Source of the DNA: Rhizobium mongolense USDA 1844
Lineage (GTDB): Bacteria > Pseudomonadota > Alphaproteobacteria > Rhizobiales > Rhizobiaceae
Assembly: GCF_000419765.1 (NCBI RefSeq)
Contig: NZ_ATTQ01000025.1
Coordinates: forward strand, 1-64,000
Reading direction: 5' to 3'
Length of the DNA stretch: 64,000 bases
Positions within the stretch are counted from its first letter, which is position 1; every line of letters begins with the position of its first letter. Position numbers and translations under genes: made by a program. Under the pieces are notes generated by a model, which was not told where the DNA came from, did not search any database, and saw only the letters and a list, made by a program, of their open reading frames with translations. Below are positions 8,242 to 17,048 of this stretch, piece after piece.

Positions 8242-9126
8242 TCAGGTGCTGAAGCGACTGACGCCGAAAACCATATAGTTGAAGTCGATTGGCTCCCCGG
8301 TCGCGGTCTCGACGACCGATCGGGCGTCCGAGTTCCAGGTATGCGCCGACCAATCGAATACGCCATCGTCAGCCTGCACAACGATATATGAGCCCTCGCG
8401 AAGCCGGGCAGACGTGGCGCCTCCCGCAAAATCGAGGCCGAGTTTGAACGCGTAAATCTGCCTGTTCTTGTTTCGCCCGGCAATTGCCTTGACCACACTT
8501 CCGGCGAGGCCGACGAAGGGTTTTAGAGCAGGCTGTGCACTCGTCAGCAAAGCCAGACCATTACGAAAGGCGTCAGAGCCGAGTGCGTCCATCAAAAGGG
8601 TGTCATCGGAACTTGCAACATTCACAGTCCTTCCCTCGAACGCTATGCCGTCCTGCCCAACGGATACCCCCAAGAAAATGGGCGCCCCGCTGATCGCCGC
8701 GCTACTTCTGTCGTTGGCGGTCGTGCTGACAGCAAACCGCATCTCTTCGGCGGCTTCGGAAAGTTGGTTCTTTCCGGTGAACTCGCACAGAATTGAATGG
8801 GTTCCCGTCCCTGGAAAATTCGCGACATAAAACTTGTCGAGGGTGATTTTTATCCGCGCGCCCTTGAGGTCCATATCCGGATCAAGCTCGAAGGCGCTTT
8901 GAATCTGAAGCGCCTTACCTTTGCTTCCCGATGGAATGAAACCCATCAAGATACCACTGTAGGCGTACTGATCCTGGCCGCCCAGAAAGCGACTCAGTCC
9001 CTGTCCGGCGACACCCGTATCGGAAAAACGCAGAGCAGCATCATCGTCGCCGATCAGCCGAAGATACTCAGCGATTGTCCTGTTGCTCTTGGAAGCAAGA
9101 GAATCCTTTGGATTGAACGAGTTCAT
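8242..9126 (-). CDS. third protein of the ATPase-subtilase operon, unknown family
   Basis: The 294-residue protein matches no family I know. It has no signal peptide or transmembrane segment. It reads as a soluble, mostly beta protein: 'IKITLDKFYVANFPGTGTHSILCEFTGKNQ' and the C-terminal 'GSYIVVQADDGVFDWSAHTWNS' look like sandwich strands. A helical stretch at about 180-215 is rich in Ala and Leu. ATG lies 2 bases after the stop of the subtilase gene, so it is cotranscribed and translationally coupled with it. It could be the substrate, inhibitor or toxic payload of the protease pair; this is inference from context only. Confidence 0.6.
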   Translation of the reverse strand: MNSFNPKDSLASKSNRTIAEYLRLIGDDDAALRFSDTGVAGQGLSRFLGGQDQYAYSGILMGFIPSGSKGKALQIQSAFELDPDMDLKGARIKITLDKFYVANFPGTGTHSILCEFTGKNQLSEAAEEMRFAVSTTANDRSSAAISGAPIFLGVSVGQDGIAFEGRTVNVASSDDTLLMDALGSDAFRNGLALLTSAQPALKPFVGLAGSVVKAIAGRNKNRQIYAFKLGLDFAGGATSARLREGSYIVVQADDGVFDWSAHTWNSDARSVVETATGEPIDFNYMVFGVSRFST

Positions 9127-9128
9127 GA

Positions 9129-11723
9129 TTAGCTCCTAACGCGTGGCCGGATTGGAATCGGTGCGCCAACTTGAACCTTGGGTCGGATACGTGTGGCGAC
9201 ATCGACATTCAGATCCTGACGAACCGGCTGGCCAAGCTCCAACGTCACGGCAAGAGCGTAGGGCGCTGGCACAGGCTCGAAGGCCTTGATTGTCGCTCTC
9301 GCTTGAACGCAGAGGATAAAATCGCCTGTCGCGGTCGAACTGACAAGCTTCGTCCCTTCCAGAACCAGATGTTGCAGCGTTCCCCGACGCGTCGCTTCTG
9401 GATGGGGTTGGGGTATGGATTTGACGCCAGCCCAGAAATTTCTCCGCCCGTTTTGATCGACGATTTCGAGAGCGAGCGCTCGATAGCGGTTCGATTGAGG
9501 ATCGACAGGCGAGCTGTATGCAAGTGTCGTGACAACCCGTCTCAGTTCGCGGTTTCCGATCATCGCGCGAGGGATGGGGATCTTGTACTCATGCCTTTGA
9601 TCGTGCCGAATAATGTCATCTGCTAGCAGGGTAATCCGACTGCCTTCTGCAGAAACAATACGGTCGACGTTGATTGATCCGTACCCCAAGAACCTTGCGA
9701 TGGACTCTCTTCGCCGTGCCCAGCGACTCGCATCCTGTGGCGGATAGATCTTGTCGAGGAGAGGGAAAACATCGCTCCAGGCGCAGCCGTGAGCAAGAAG
9801 TGCCTTCAGCGTCACCGCCCGGGTCGGCTGCAAGGACCAATCCTGACCTTCTTCTGCGAAAAGAGACTCGAGGACATCAGCTATTTTTACCCCGGTCCTT
9901 GTCACCAAGGCCGCCGCGTTGCTGGTCCCGGTGGACCGAACGATCTTGGTTGCTGTCAAACCGAATGGATCGGCGGTGGCGACAAGTTGCCCGAACTGCG
10001 GGATTTCTTCTCCCCAGGCAGACACGACACCGTTATTGTGTTCGCTTCGCAGGACCTGCCTGCCTCCGGCTTCTACGAGGTCAGGTTTGATCCCTCGATT
10101 GACGCCGAGACCTGTTGCGGAGTTCAGATTTGTCACGCCGATCGGAGAGAACGGATCAATTATACCAACAGGCCCTTCGCCAGCGCCGTCCGCGTGGAGG
10201 GCGCCGACAGTCAGTGCATTGACCGATTCAGCCGGCGAGAGGATAGAGCGGCCGCCCTTGGATCGCTCCAAGCTACGCAAAAGCACGACCTGACGCTGAA
10301 TCTGATCGGCAGCATGCAACTCCTCGTCGGAAGCATAGGTATCCAGCTGGAACGGCTCCCGGATGTTGCCGGCGCTGACGATGAACAACACGCCATATCG
10401 ATGCGATAGGAAGTCAAGCAGCCTGGCCCAAGGCGACGGACGCTTGGCAAAGGGAGCTTCCAGATCACAGACCGAGTGGTTGATCAGAACCACACGGTTA
10501 CCCAATGGCGCGGACCCATCGAGCCCGGTCGCCAACGCCGTTACCGCCCGGAACACCAAACCGATCGGCAGCCGCTCCAATGGTGTCGTTTCGGCCCGAA
10601 CGCCTTGCGGAGCAGCCAAAATAGGGATGATCTTCAATGCGCGGGTAAGCGGTTCGTCTCCAACCGACAGATCGCCATGTAGAATAAGCGACGCCATCGC
10701 GGTACCGTGGAACCGCCGGTTCACCGGAACCTGCGCGCCGGTTACATCAATCTCTTCAATATCCACCCGGTTTGCGAGGAGGGCGTGATTTTGAACCGGA
10801 TAGCCATCCAGCAGTGCCACGACCGCAGGCCTATCATCGAGCGCCGCTGGTGCATTGGCCGCCGCGGCCTCAGTTTCAATCTCGTCGCCAAAGGACGCCT
10901 GATAGAGAGACTGGGGACGAACCCGCATGACCGCGTCAGCATTGGCAACGCGGCCGGACATTGCTTGAAGGGCGCGCGCTTCGCCGGCGGGAATCTCGAC
11001 CAAAGCAGCCTGGTATTGAATGGGATCGATGGTTACGAAATCGAGCATGCGCCCGTTGATGACGGTTAGCAAGGCTTCCAGGTATTCTCGGGCAACGAGC
11101 CGCAAATCAGCATTCTGCCGGTACCATAGGTCGAGCTCCACGCGGACCGGTCGTTCGGGTTGCCGCTCCATGGTTCGGCTTATGTAGGCAGCAAGATTTG
11201 GATCGATCCGGTCCTGTGCGGACCAGGTCCGAACATCGCGCAGATATCCGAAAAGTTGCCACCATTCCCTGGCTTCTGCCGGCCGCGCCTCCCCGGCGGT
11301 GTACCGGTTCCACAGGGCCATCAGCCGCTGCAGTCCCTCCATCGATGGCATCGTGACGTAGAGCACGGCGCCGTTGTCGTCCTCACCCGCGTACTCGGAA
11401 TCCTCGTCTTCAGTAGGGGCGTCGGGGACGTCTTCGGTGAGCCATTCGAGCCCAAGGCGTTGAGCAGCCCTGATGAAATCGTTGACGGGGGCTTTTAGCT
11501 CAAAAACAAGTGCGCGATCCGGCGTTGCATATGCCGGTTGCGCGGAGACATCGGCGTTCGACAAAAGCGCATCTATTCCAGAGCGGATCGTGTTGAACTT
11601 ATTTCCGAGACGGTTGCTCTGTTCCTGGAAGGAGTTCGGTTGTGGGAAGAACGGCTTTCTTCCGGGAAGTCGTTGCGCGTTTGCCGGCTCCCGACTTATT
11701 CGCACGATTGGTTTCGTTGCCAC
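9129..11723 (-). CDS. S8-family subtilisin-like serine protease, large
   Basis: This 864-residue S8 peptidase has the catalytic triad in order: Asp in 'ALLDGYP' (about 308), His in 'HGTAMASL' (about 340) and Ser in 'GTSNAAALV' (about 598). A long N-terminal region without signal peptide precedes the domain, and about 200 residues of beta-rich sequence follow it, so it is probably cytoplasmic. The start overlaps the upstream ATPase gene by 125 bases, but its first residues ('PFFPQPNSFQEQSNRL') look like the conserved opening of this subtilase subgroup. AAA+/S8 pairs recur on plasmids and in defence islands; the ATPase is taken to regulate or feed the protease. Confidence 0.85.
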   Translation of the reverse strand: MATKPIVRISREPANAQRLPGRKPFFPQPNSFQEQSNRLGNKFNTIRSGIDALLSNADVSAQPAYATPDRALVFELKAPVNDFIRAAQRLGLEWLTEDVPDAPTEDEDSEYAGEDDNGAVLYVTMPSMEGLQRLMALWNRYTAGEARPAEAREWWQLFGYLRDVRTWSAQDRIDPNLAAYISRTMERQPERPVRVELDLWYRQNADLRLVAREYLEALLTVINGRMLDFVTIDPIQYQAALVEIPAGEARALQAMSGRVANADAVMRVRPQSLYQASFGDEIETEAAAANAPAALDDRPAVVALLDGYPVQNHALLANRVDIEEIDVTGAQVPVNRRFHGTAMASLILHGDLSVGDEPLTRALKIIPILAAPQGVRAETTPLERLPIGLVFRAVTALATGLDGSAPLGNRVVLINHSVCDLEAPFAKRPSPWARLLDFLSHRYGVLFIVSAGNIREPFQLDTYASDEELHAADQIQRQVVLLRSLERSKGGRSILSPAESVNALTVGALHADGAGEGPVGIIDPFSPIGVTNLNSATGLGVNRGIKPDLVEAGGRQVLRSEHNNGVVSAWGEEIPQFGQLVATADPFGLTATKIVRSTGTSNAAALVTRTGVKIADVLESLFAEEGQDWSLQPTRAVTLKALLAHGCAWSDVFPLLDKIYPPQDASRWARRRESIARFLGYGSINVDRIVSAEGSRITLLADDIIRHDQRHEYKIPIPRAMIGNRELRRVVTTLAYSSPVDPQSNRYRALALEIVDQNGRRNFWAGVKSIPQPHPEATRRGTLQHLVLEGTKLVSSTATGDFILCVQARATIKAFEPVPAPYALAVTLELGQPVRQDLNVDVATRIRPKVQVGAPIPIRPRVRS

Positions 11724-12702
11724 TCAGCTTCACTCCTCCGACAGCGCGCCTTCTTTCCCACGCGTCGAAAGCCTGGCTGAGAGCACTTGCCGCAGTCGAT
11801 CTGCCCTTTGAGAGTATGAGTTTGCGCCGGGCGTCGAGTGTGATTGCCTCGATTTCCGAAAAAGACTCGCCCTTCAACAAATTCACAAAATCGGCCGCCG
11901 AAATACCAAGTGGCCCCAACGCCTTCTCGGTCTTCATGAACCACTCTTTCAGTTCGGCCGTTCCCGGCAACGGTATTTCCATGCGCAGTTCAAATCGACG
12001 CCAAACCGCACGATCCAGCAACTCTGGATGGTTTGTGGCGCAAACGACTACACAACTGGAAGGAATCGCATCCATATGCAATAGCAAAGAACTGACGACG
12101 CGCTTTATTTCACCGGTTTCGTTGCTGTCGGCTCGCTCTTTTCCAATACTTTCGAATTCATCGAAAAAGAGCACACAGGGCGTCCGGCTGACATAGTCGA
12201 TCACCTGCTGTAGCCTGGCAGCCGTTTCCCCAAGAAAACTGCCGACCAAACCATCGTAGCGAACGGTCAGGAACGGGAGACCGAGCTCGACGGCGAGCGC
12301 TGACGCAAGCGTTGTCTTGCCTGTTCCGGGGGGGCCGACGACCAACATCGTGTGACGCGGCTCGAGCGAATGCGAGCGGAGCAGGCTCGCCTGCGAATAT
12401 TCGCTTAAAAACTCCTTGAGGTCCGCAGTGATATGCCGTGGCAGGACGAGGTCGGACAACCGACGGGAAGGAGTTTCCTCGCGCAAAAGGGTCTGCAATA
12501 CGTCCGGCAACATCGGCGACGCCTTCGCCTGCATTGGTTCGTCTCGCCGATCATCAATGACGGGCTTGTGGCGGGAAGCGTAGCCGTGCCTCTGCTGAGT
12601 ATGAGCCTCCTCAATGAGAGCGCTCATCGTTTCCGCGATATCCGCACGATTTCCGCGGCTTTGAGGCCGTGCAAGCCGATACACTTGTTCGTCCCTACTC
12701 AT
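11599..12702 (-). CDS. AAA+ ATPase paired with subtilase
   Basis: The 367-residue protein has one FtsH/CDC48-like AAA module: Walker A 'GPPGTGKTT' (about 124), Walker B 'CVLFFDEFES' (about 175), an arginine-finger segment 'LLDRAVWRRFELRMEIPLPG' and a C-terminal helical lid. No transmembrane segment is present, which rules out FtsH itself. The first ~60 residues are polar and probably disordered, and the Lys/Arg-rich tail lies in the region that overlaps the protease gene. It is the first gene of the three-gene operon. The likely role is ATP-dependent substrate recognition or gating for the S8 protease. Confidence 0.85.
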   Translation of the reverse strand: MSRDEQVYRLARPQSRGNRADIAETMSALIEEAHTQQRHGYASRHKPVIDDRRDEPMQAKASPMLPDVLQTLLREETPSRRLSDLVLPRHITADLKEFLSEYSQASLLRSHSLEPRHTMLVVGPPGTGKTTLASALAVELGLPFLTVRYDGLVGSFLGETAARLQQVIDYVSRTPCVLFFDEFESIGKERADSNETGEIKRVVSSLLLHMDAIPSSCVVVCATNHPELLDRAVWRRFELRMEIPLPGTAELKEWFMKTEKALGPLGISAADFVNLLKGESFSEIEAITLDARRKLILSKGRSTAASALSQAFDAWERRRAVGGVKLSGNETNRANKSGAGKRATTSRKKAVLPTTELLPGTEQPSRK

Positions 12703-12945
12703 CTACGCCTCCCAGATTCGCTCGGACAGGCCACTAAAAATACCTTCCATATAGTTGCATGTTTATCAATTACGCGAACGCCACACGGAAAAATAAATTT
12801 CCTCGCGCCAGCATCTGGTTGCTGAGGTCAGAGCTACCGCTAACGGTGGCCATCAAGCAAGGTTCCAGACTATACGCCTCTCATACGAGCTTGGCGAAAT
12901 TGTGCGTCACCAGGCTATTGCCAGCGGTAGAAGGAGAGCTGGTGC
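12703..12945. other. intergenic region, no gene seen
   Basis: The 243 bases separate the start of the ATPase operon from the end of the DUF1612/HTH gene. They should hold the promoter of the ATPase operon. The base composition is less GC-rich around 12750-12790 ('atatagttgcatg'), consistent with a promoter, but no clear -35/-10 pair can be assigned. Confidence 0.3.
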
Positions 12946-14082
12946 CTACAAGATCCCCCACGCCCGAAACCTCCCCCTCCCCGTCATCTCCCTGAGGCCC
13001 AGTTCCAAAACAATCCGCCGCGCCGCCTGCGGCGTCACCTCGAGCGTCTTCGCCACCATCCCGGCCGACACCAGCGGCTTTGCCATCACCAGTTCGACCA
13101 GTTCCGGCAGTTTTGAAGACGTCCGGCGCCCGTCCAGCTTTCGGTCCATCATCGTTTTCGCCAGCGTCAACCGGTCATGTTCTTTCATGCCGATCTCGGC
13201 GGCCGAGATCAAACCCTGGGCGATAGCAAGTAGCCTGGTTTCCCGGTCGCGATGCCGGCGCCGATCAACGGGAATGGTTTTGAGGCCGAGATTCACGGCG
13301 GCGAGATGGGCGCCGGTGGTGACGCCGGCCTGGCGTAGGATCGAAGCGGCAAAAAGCCGGCCGAGCCAGGGCGCGTGCTGCAGCACCGCCAACTCGTTCC
13401 AAGCATCAAGGGCGATTATCGCCTGCAGCACCGCCGGCAGGTGTTCGGCCTGCCGCAACGCAGCGCGCCATTCCCCCAGCCGCGCGTCCTCGTCCCAGTC
13501 GAGATCGTAGATCATCGGATCTTTCTCTTGGCCGCCGCCACGGCCGGGCTTAGTTGCGTTCTCGATCGCCGCCTCGGATCGTGCCAGCACCGCATCGATG
13601 GCGGCATAGTCGACGCCAGATAGATTTTTCGCGTCATCATCATCCCCCTCCCCTTCCGGATCCATCGGGGCCGCGGGTCGGATGACGCCAGCCGCCTCGA
13701 CCGCGTCCACGCCGATCAATGTGATCTCCGAAGTCCGGCGGAGGGTCCTCAAGCCTTCGGCCGACAGCGCCCAGTCGGGCGATTGGCCGACAATGCGCCG
13801 ACGGGTACGCAGCACATCGCGGGCGATTGTCAGCTCATGGGTGGGTGTGCGAATATCGCGGGTGGCGTCGTGGAGGACGAGATCTTCGAGATGGACGAGT
13901 TCGCCGTCGATCCAGAGCGATGCGCAGGCATCGGTGAAGTGGCTGCGCTCGATCCAGCCGGCTCCGACTTGGGAACGGGCAATGCGCTCGTCCAGACGCG
14001 TGAGTGCGATAGCGGCGCGGAATGCCGGCTCCCAAAGCGCTGCCATGCTGATTTTCGCGAGATCGTAAGCCATTGAAATCAT
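12946..14082 (-). CDS. DUF1612/helix-turn-helix protein, copy A
   Basis: The 378-residue protein has an N-terminal region starting 'MAYDLAKISM', a conserved 'FTDACASLWIDGELVHLEDLVLHDA' block, an acidic linker, and a C-terminal helix-turn-helix ('SAGMVAKTLEVTPQAARRIVLELGL', about 340-365). This is the DUF1612 plus HTH family common on rhizobial plasmids, and its biochemical role is unknown. The C-terminal helix pair suggests DNA binding. It is mostly identical to the copy at 25794-26936. In copy B the gene is divergent from a tyrosine recombinase, but copy A has lost that partner. A palindrome covers its start codon, so it may repress itself. Confidence 0.75.
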   Translation of the reverse strand: MISMAYDLAKISMAALWEPAFRAAIALTRLDERIARSQVGAGWIERSHFTDACASLWIDGELVHLEDLVLHDATRDIRTPTHELTIARDVLRTRRRIVGQSPDWALSAEGLRTLRRTSEITLIGVDAVEAAGVIRPAAPMDPEGEGDDDDAKNLSGVDYAAIDAVLARSEAAIENATKPGRGGGQEKDPMIYDLDWDEDARLGEWRAALRQAEHLPAVLQAIIALDAWNELAVLQHAPWLGRLFAASILRQAGVTTGAHLAAVNLGLKTIPVDRRRHRDRETRLLAIAQGLISAAEIGMKEHDRLTLAKTMMDRKLDGRRTSSKLPELVELVMAKPLVSAGMVAKTLEVTPQAARRIVLELGLREMTGRGRFRAWGIL

Positions 14083-14094
14083 GGTAAATGATTT
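14076..14094. promoter_or_regulatory. palindrome over the start codon of DUF1612 copy A
   Basis: The sequence AAATCAT-GGTAA-ATGATTT is a perfect 7-bp inverted repeat with a 5-bp spacer, and the ATG at 14082 lies inside it. The same arms surround the start codon of copy B at 25782-25800. Placement over the start codon suggests an autoregulatory operator or an mRNA hairpin controlling translation. It is directly seen; the function is inferred. Confidence 0.45.
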
Positions 14095-14157
14095 GCTACA
14101 CGAACTCTATCTAAATATTCTGGTTCGCCACATGGTATGATTGCGGGTTGGCATCAT

Positions 14158-14188
14158 AACCATCGATAAGTATAGGTTATCGATGGTT
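14158..14188. promoter_or_regulatory. 31-bp palindrome, candidate recombinase core site or operator (copy A)
   Basis: Two 12-bp arms, AACCATCGATAA and its inverse TTATCGATGGTT, flank a 7-bp spacer (GTATAGG). The copy at 25688-25718 has near-identical arms and a different spacer. The 12-7-12 layout fits the core site of a tyrosine recombinase, which binds inverted arms of 11-13 bp around a 6-8 bp crossover region. In copy B it lies next to such a recombinase gene. It could instead be an operator for the adjacent HTH protein. Confidence 0.5.
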
Positions 14189-14211
14189 AGTTGATCTGGA
14201 GTCGCAAATCA

Positions 14212-14608
14212 GCATGTCGGCCGTTCTAGATCGGTGGATTCCCCCGAAATCCGGGCTTTGTTGCCACTTTTCGCCCAGATTCGGCGGATTCTTTTGCTTG
14301 ATCAAGTGGAACATCGCTCGCTCGATCCGCTGAATTGAAGCCCCTCCCCTTCCCTCCTCCTGGCGTCAACGCCTGCTAAAAGCGACAGTCCGGTGCTGCG
14401 CCCTCTCAAAAGAGCCAGTTTTGCGGCATTTCGCCTGTGGAAGGCCACTGACGGGCATCACGCACCCGGGATGGCTCGTTGCCCATCTTCGAGCAGAAAG
14501 CACGCTCAGCGGCCTTCCATTTCATGCATAAAACACGCTTGCAAAGGAACATTTTCTCATACATGTTTTATCTGTACAAACCACCTTGAAATGGGCCGCT
14601 GAAGCCGG
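14212..14608. other. gap before the serine recombinase, with inverted repeat
   Basis: No gene is supported in this 400-base segment. Near its right end lies an AT-richer stretch with an 8-bp inverted repeat (listed separately), as expected for the res site and promoter of the recombinase. Around 14330-14380 the sequence is pyrimidine-rich ('cccctccccttccctcctcctgg'). Confidence 0.4.
14528..14571. promoter_or_regulatory. candidate res subsite of the serine recombinase
   Basis: The inverted repeat ATAAAACA (14528-14535) and TGTTTTAT (14564-14571) spans 44 bp in an AT-rich patch about 40 bases before the recombinase start. Resolvase binding subsites are usually inverted 12-bp half-sites within about 28-35 bp, placed between the gene and its neighbour. 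The position fits; the sequence match to known res sites is untested. Confidence 0.35.
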
Positions 14609-15526
14609 ATGGCAAAGAGACAAACAGTTAAAGTCCCCCAACCTCCGAAGCGCCTCATTGGCTACGCCCGTGTCTCGACAGATGACCAGGTCCACGACGC
14701 CCAGATGGACGAGCTCCATGCCGCCGGCTGCGATCGAATTTTTCAGGAGCACGGCTCGGGTGTTTCACGCGCGCGTCCGGTCCTGACCCGACTACTCGGC
14801 GAACTCGTCGCCGGTGACGTCCTCGTCGTTGTCCGCCTCGATCGGCTTGCCCGCTCCGTGAGTCACCTCTTGGCGGTGATCGAGGATCTTGAGGGACGCG
14901 GCGTTCATTTCCGCTCGATCCGCGATCCGATCGATACCTCAACGCCGCAGGGGATGTTTTCGCTCCAAGTCCTGGGTGCGGTCGCGCAACTCGAAAGAGC
15001 GCTGATTGCGGAACGAACAAAGGCAGGCATCAAAGCGGCGAAGGCGCGTGGCAAACTTCCTGGAAATCCTGGCTTACGGGAAAGGCGGCCGGAAGCGATC
15101 AAGGCCGTGTCGCAAGCACGCGACAAACTCTACCTCGATGAGCTCATCTCATCTGCGCAGACATGGCTGCCTATGGTGCGGCAGCTCCGGCCTCAACACA
15201 GCTGGGACAATGTGGTTCGTGTGCTCAATCGCCGCGGCCATGATTGGACGGTGGAGCGCCTTCGCCGCGCCGTCCATCGTCTGGTCCGCGAAAAACTAGC
15301 GGACAAAGAGCTTCTTACCCGGTCCCCTCGCCGCGCACCGGAGGACCACCTGATGAAGCTGGTGGCGGCGATTGCCATCGCGGATCCCGGATTGTCGCTT
15401 CGTGACATTGCTACTCAGCTTGATAAAATGGGAGAACGGCCCGCTCGGGGCGGACGCAAATGGCAACCATCGTCCGTTCGCCATCTCTTGGACGAGGCCC
15501 ATCGTTTCGGTCTCATCCGTCACTAA
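14609..15526 (+). CDS. serine recombinase (resolvase/invertase family)
   Basis: The 305-residue protein has the resolvase catalytic domain: 'IGYARVSTDDQ' with the nucleophilic Ser, 'VLVVVRLDRLARS' and 'GMFSLQVLGAVAQLERALIAERTKAG'. It is followed by a C-terminal part about 120 residues longer than in Tn3 resolvases, with two further helical DNA-binding regions. Such proteins resolve dimers or cointegrates, or invert DNA. It starts 'MAKRQTVKVPQPP'. It lies in the space where copy B carries a tyrosine recombinase, so it may be a replacement resolution system of the plasmid. Confidence 0.88.
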   Translation: MAKRQTVKVPQPPKRLIGYARVSTDDQVHDAQMDELHAAGCDRIFQEHGSGVSRARPVLTRLLGELVAGDVLVVVRLDRLARSVSHLLAVIEDLEGRGVHFRSIRDPIDTSTPQGMFSLQVLGAVAQLERALIAERTKAGIKAAKARGKLPGNPGLRERRPEAIKAVSQARDKLYLDELISSAQTWLPMVRQLRPQHSWDNVVRVLNRRGHDWTVERLRRAVHRLVREKLADKELLTRSPRRAPEDHLMKLVAAIAIADPGLSLRDIATQLDKMGERPARGGRKWQPSSVRHLLDEAHRFGLIRH

Positions 15527-15889
15527 GGGTACGAAGCATCAATCTCCCTATCGCGCGGCTCCTCGCCTTCCCTGATTTAGATGGCAGAGACTGCCAACCT
15601 TTTACTCCAGACGATCTCCATCCCGAGTCGCCGATATTCCGGTTCAGAGCGGAGTTTCAGGACTGGAGCGGCGGATGGTGGCATGCTCTTGCTGAACGAA
15701 TTTCATCCTGTTCAGCGGAAGTTATTTTGGTCGCAAGGGCCCCACTTCCGGCATCACAACCTCCTCGTTTCGGTGCCTAACAAGAATGGTGCGCGCTGGC
15801 GGGGCAGGGCGCAAACGCCGGCAGAAATCGACTTGCCGGGAAAGTAGTCTCTGATTAGTCTCTGAAACTCCTGGGGGAATTCTTTTTCG
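15527..15889. other. intergenic region, no supported gene
   Basis: An 88-codon plus-strand frame at 15581-15847 is open but has no ribosome-binding site, no family signature and Ser/Arg-rich composition, so I do not call it. The segment probably holds the promoter of the next gene; GGGGG followed by AATTC lies just before its start. Confidence 0.3.
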
Positions 15890-16801
15890 ATGTCGCACTT
15901 CTCCGATCTCGGCGGCGCAACGCTCGTCAATCAATTCACTATTCATCACAAGGACAAGCTCACGGGCGGTCGGCCGTTTATGTCGACATGCGTGCCGCAG
16001 GCCGTCTACCTGGATCTCTTCGATGTGCGCATCAGTCACGGCGCCGAGTGGAAGGACAATGTCAAGGATCCTAACGATCCCAACTTTCGGATGCGTTCGA
16101 CTATCTGGGCGCGGGGAGAGATGAAGGATAGCATCACCGTATTCAGAATGGACGGCCCGATCGGCACCTTCAGAGAGATCGCGGACGTGATCATCAAGCC
16201 GCTGCCGAAGGGGCATGTCGGCGGGACGAAACGCGCTACGTCTTCTGATGGGATCGGCTTCTCCGGGATGTCGTCGCATGACGTTCCCGAGGAAGGCCTG
16301 ATGGTGGAGGAACCGGGCACTCTCCTCTACGTCGATCCCCGTGAAGACAAATGGCCGTCAAGGACCAAGGATCCACATCTGTGCCTAGAAGGCTACATCG
16401 ACGAGGCGGAGTTCAACAGCTTGATGCAGCGCCTGTCGATGACACACGCGCCAATCCAGAAGGCGGAGATGCGCGTGCTGCTGGAACTCTTCCAGTACGA
16501 AGTCGAGGCAAGCCTTTCCGAGCCGTCGTTCCGGCAGGACTACGGCTTTCTGATGCGCAGCAAGGACAACTGGGGGACTACCCGCGCTCGCGTGGAAACG
16601 CTGCAGGTGACCTACCAGCCGAATGTCGTCCCGCCACCGCCGGAAGCGAAGATAGACGAAGACGGGATCTACCAGCCACCCACGCCGTTTGAACCTGTGT
16701 CCGCCGCCATCGTCAAGAAGATCGAAAAGCACCTCAAGAACCTCGCCACGGTCACGGCAATTGGTCTCACGGCCATCTTCATCGTCCTTATCTCAAGGTG
16801 A
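15890..16801 (+). CDS. tail-anchored protein of unknown function
   Basis: The 303-residue protein is soluble for most of its length and ends in one hydrophobic helix ('VTAIGLTAIFIVLIS', about 285-300), so it is probably C-terminally anchored with the bulk in the cytoplasm. 'PPHLCLEGYIDEAEFNSLMQRL' style text and a Pro-rich linker ('VVPPPPEAKIDEDGIYQPPTP') precede the anchor. No family is recognised. A small glycine-rich membrane protein follows after 4 bases on the same strand, indicating a two-gene operon. Its role is unknown. Confidence 0.55.
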   Translation: MSHFSDLGGATLVNQFTIHHKDKLTGGRPFMSTCVPQAVYLDLFDVRISHGAEWKDNVKDPNDPNFRMRSTIWARGEMKDSITVFRMDGPIGTFREIADVIIKPLPKGHVGGTKRATSSDGIGFSGMSSHDVPEEGLMVEEPGTLLYVDPREDKWPSRTKDPHLCLEGYIDEAEFNSLMQRLSMTHAPIQKAEMRVLLELFQYEVEASLSEPSFRQDYGFLMRSKDNWGTTRARVETLQVTYQPNVVPPPPEAKIDEDGIYQPPTPFEPVSAAIVKKIEKHLKNLATVTAIGLTAIFIVLISR

Positions 16802-16805
16802 TCCC

Positions 16806-17048
16806 GTGAAACAAAAATTGTCATCTGGTGCCCAGAAGGTCGCTGCAGCAGCCAAGGCTCGTCCTGCAGAGACGAGGTGGTCGTTGATTGGAGCCGCGGT
16901 TGGCGCAGTCCTTGGTCTGCTCGTCGGAGGTGTTGGGATCGCGGCCATGGGCGGCGCTGCAGGTGTGCCGGCAGCCGTTATCCTGGCGCTGGTCGGCGGG
17001 ATCGTTGGCAACAGGTACGGAATCAGCAAGGATCGTCCGATCCTTTAG
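16806..17048 (+). CDS. small glycine-zipper membrane protein
   Basis: A GTG start 4 bases after the upstream stop opens an 80-residue protein. It has a basic N-terminus and one long Gly/Ala-rich hydrophobic region ('GAAVGAVLGLLVGGVGIAAMGGAAG' then 'ILALVGGIVGNRYG'), the pattern of glycine-zipper proteins that oligomerise in membranes. It ends 4 bases inside the convergent neighbour. Together with the tail-anchored protein upstream it may form a membrane complex. Its function is unknown. Confidence 0.5.
   Translation: MKQKLSSGAQKVAAAAKARPAETRWSLIGAAVGAVLGLLVGGVGIAAMGGAAGVPAAVILALVGGIVGNRYGISKDRPIL

Larger units (their letters stand above)
12946..14211 (-). repeat. inverted repeat copy A: DUF1612/HTH unit with upstream palindromes
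   Basis: This block is repeated in opposite orientation at 25667-26936. The match covers the whole DUF1612/HTH gene, the palindrome over its start codon, the 31-bp palindrome, and ends at the shared 'ttgatctggagtcgcaaatca'. Beyond that the copies diverge: copy B continues into a tyrosine-recombinase gene, whereas copy A continues into unrelated DNA and a serine-recombinase gene. The arms are about 11.5 kb apart and bracket the replicon. Confidence 0.85.

Noticed and set aside
15581..15847. 88-codon plus-strand frame after the serine recombinase
   Set aside because: No ribosome-binding site, no recognisable motif, and random-looking composition.
15722..16279. Minus-strand open frame of 185 codons
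   Set aside because: Antisense to the tail-anchored protein gene; Arg/His/Pro-rich text typical of GC-rich shadows.
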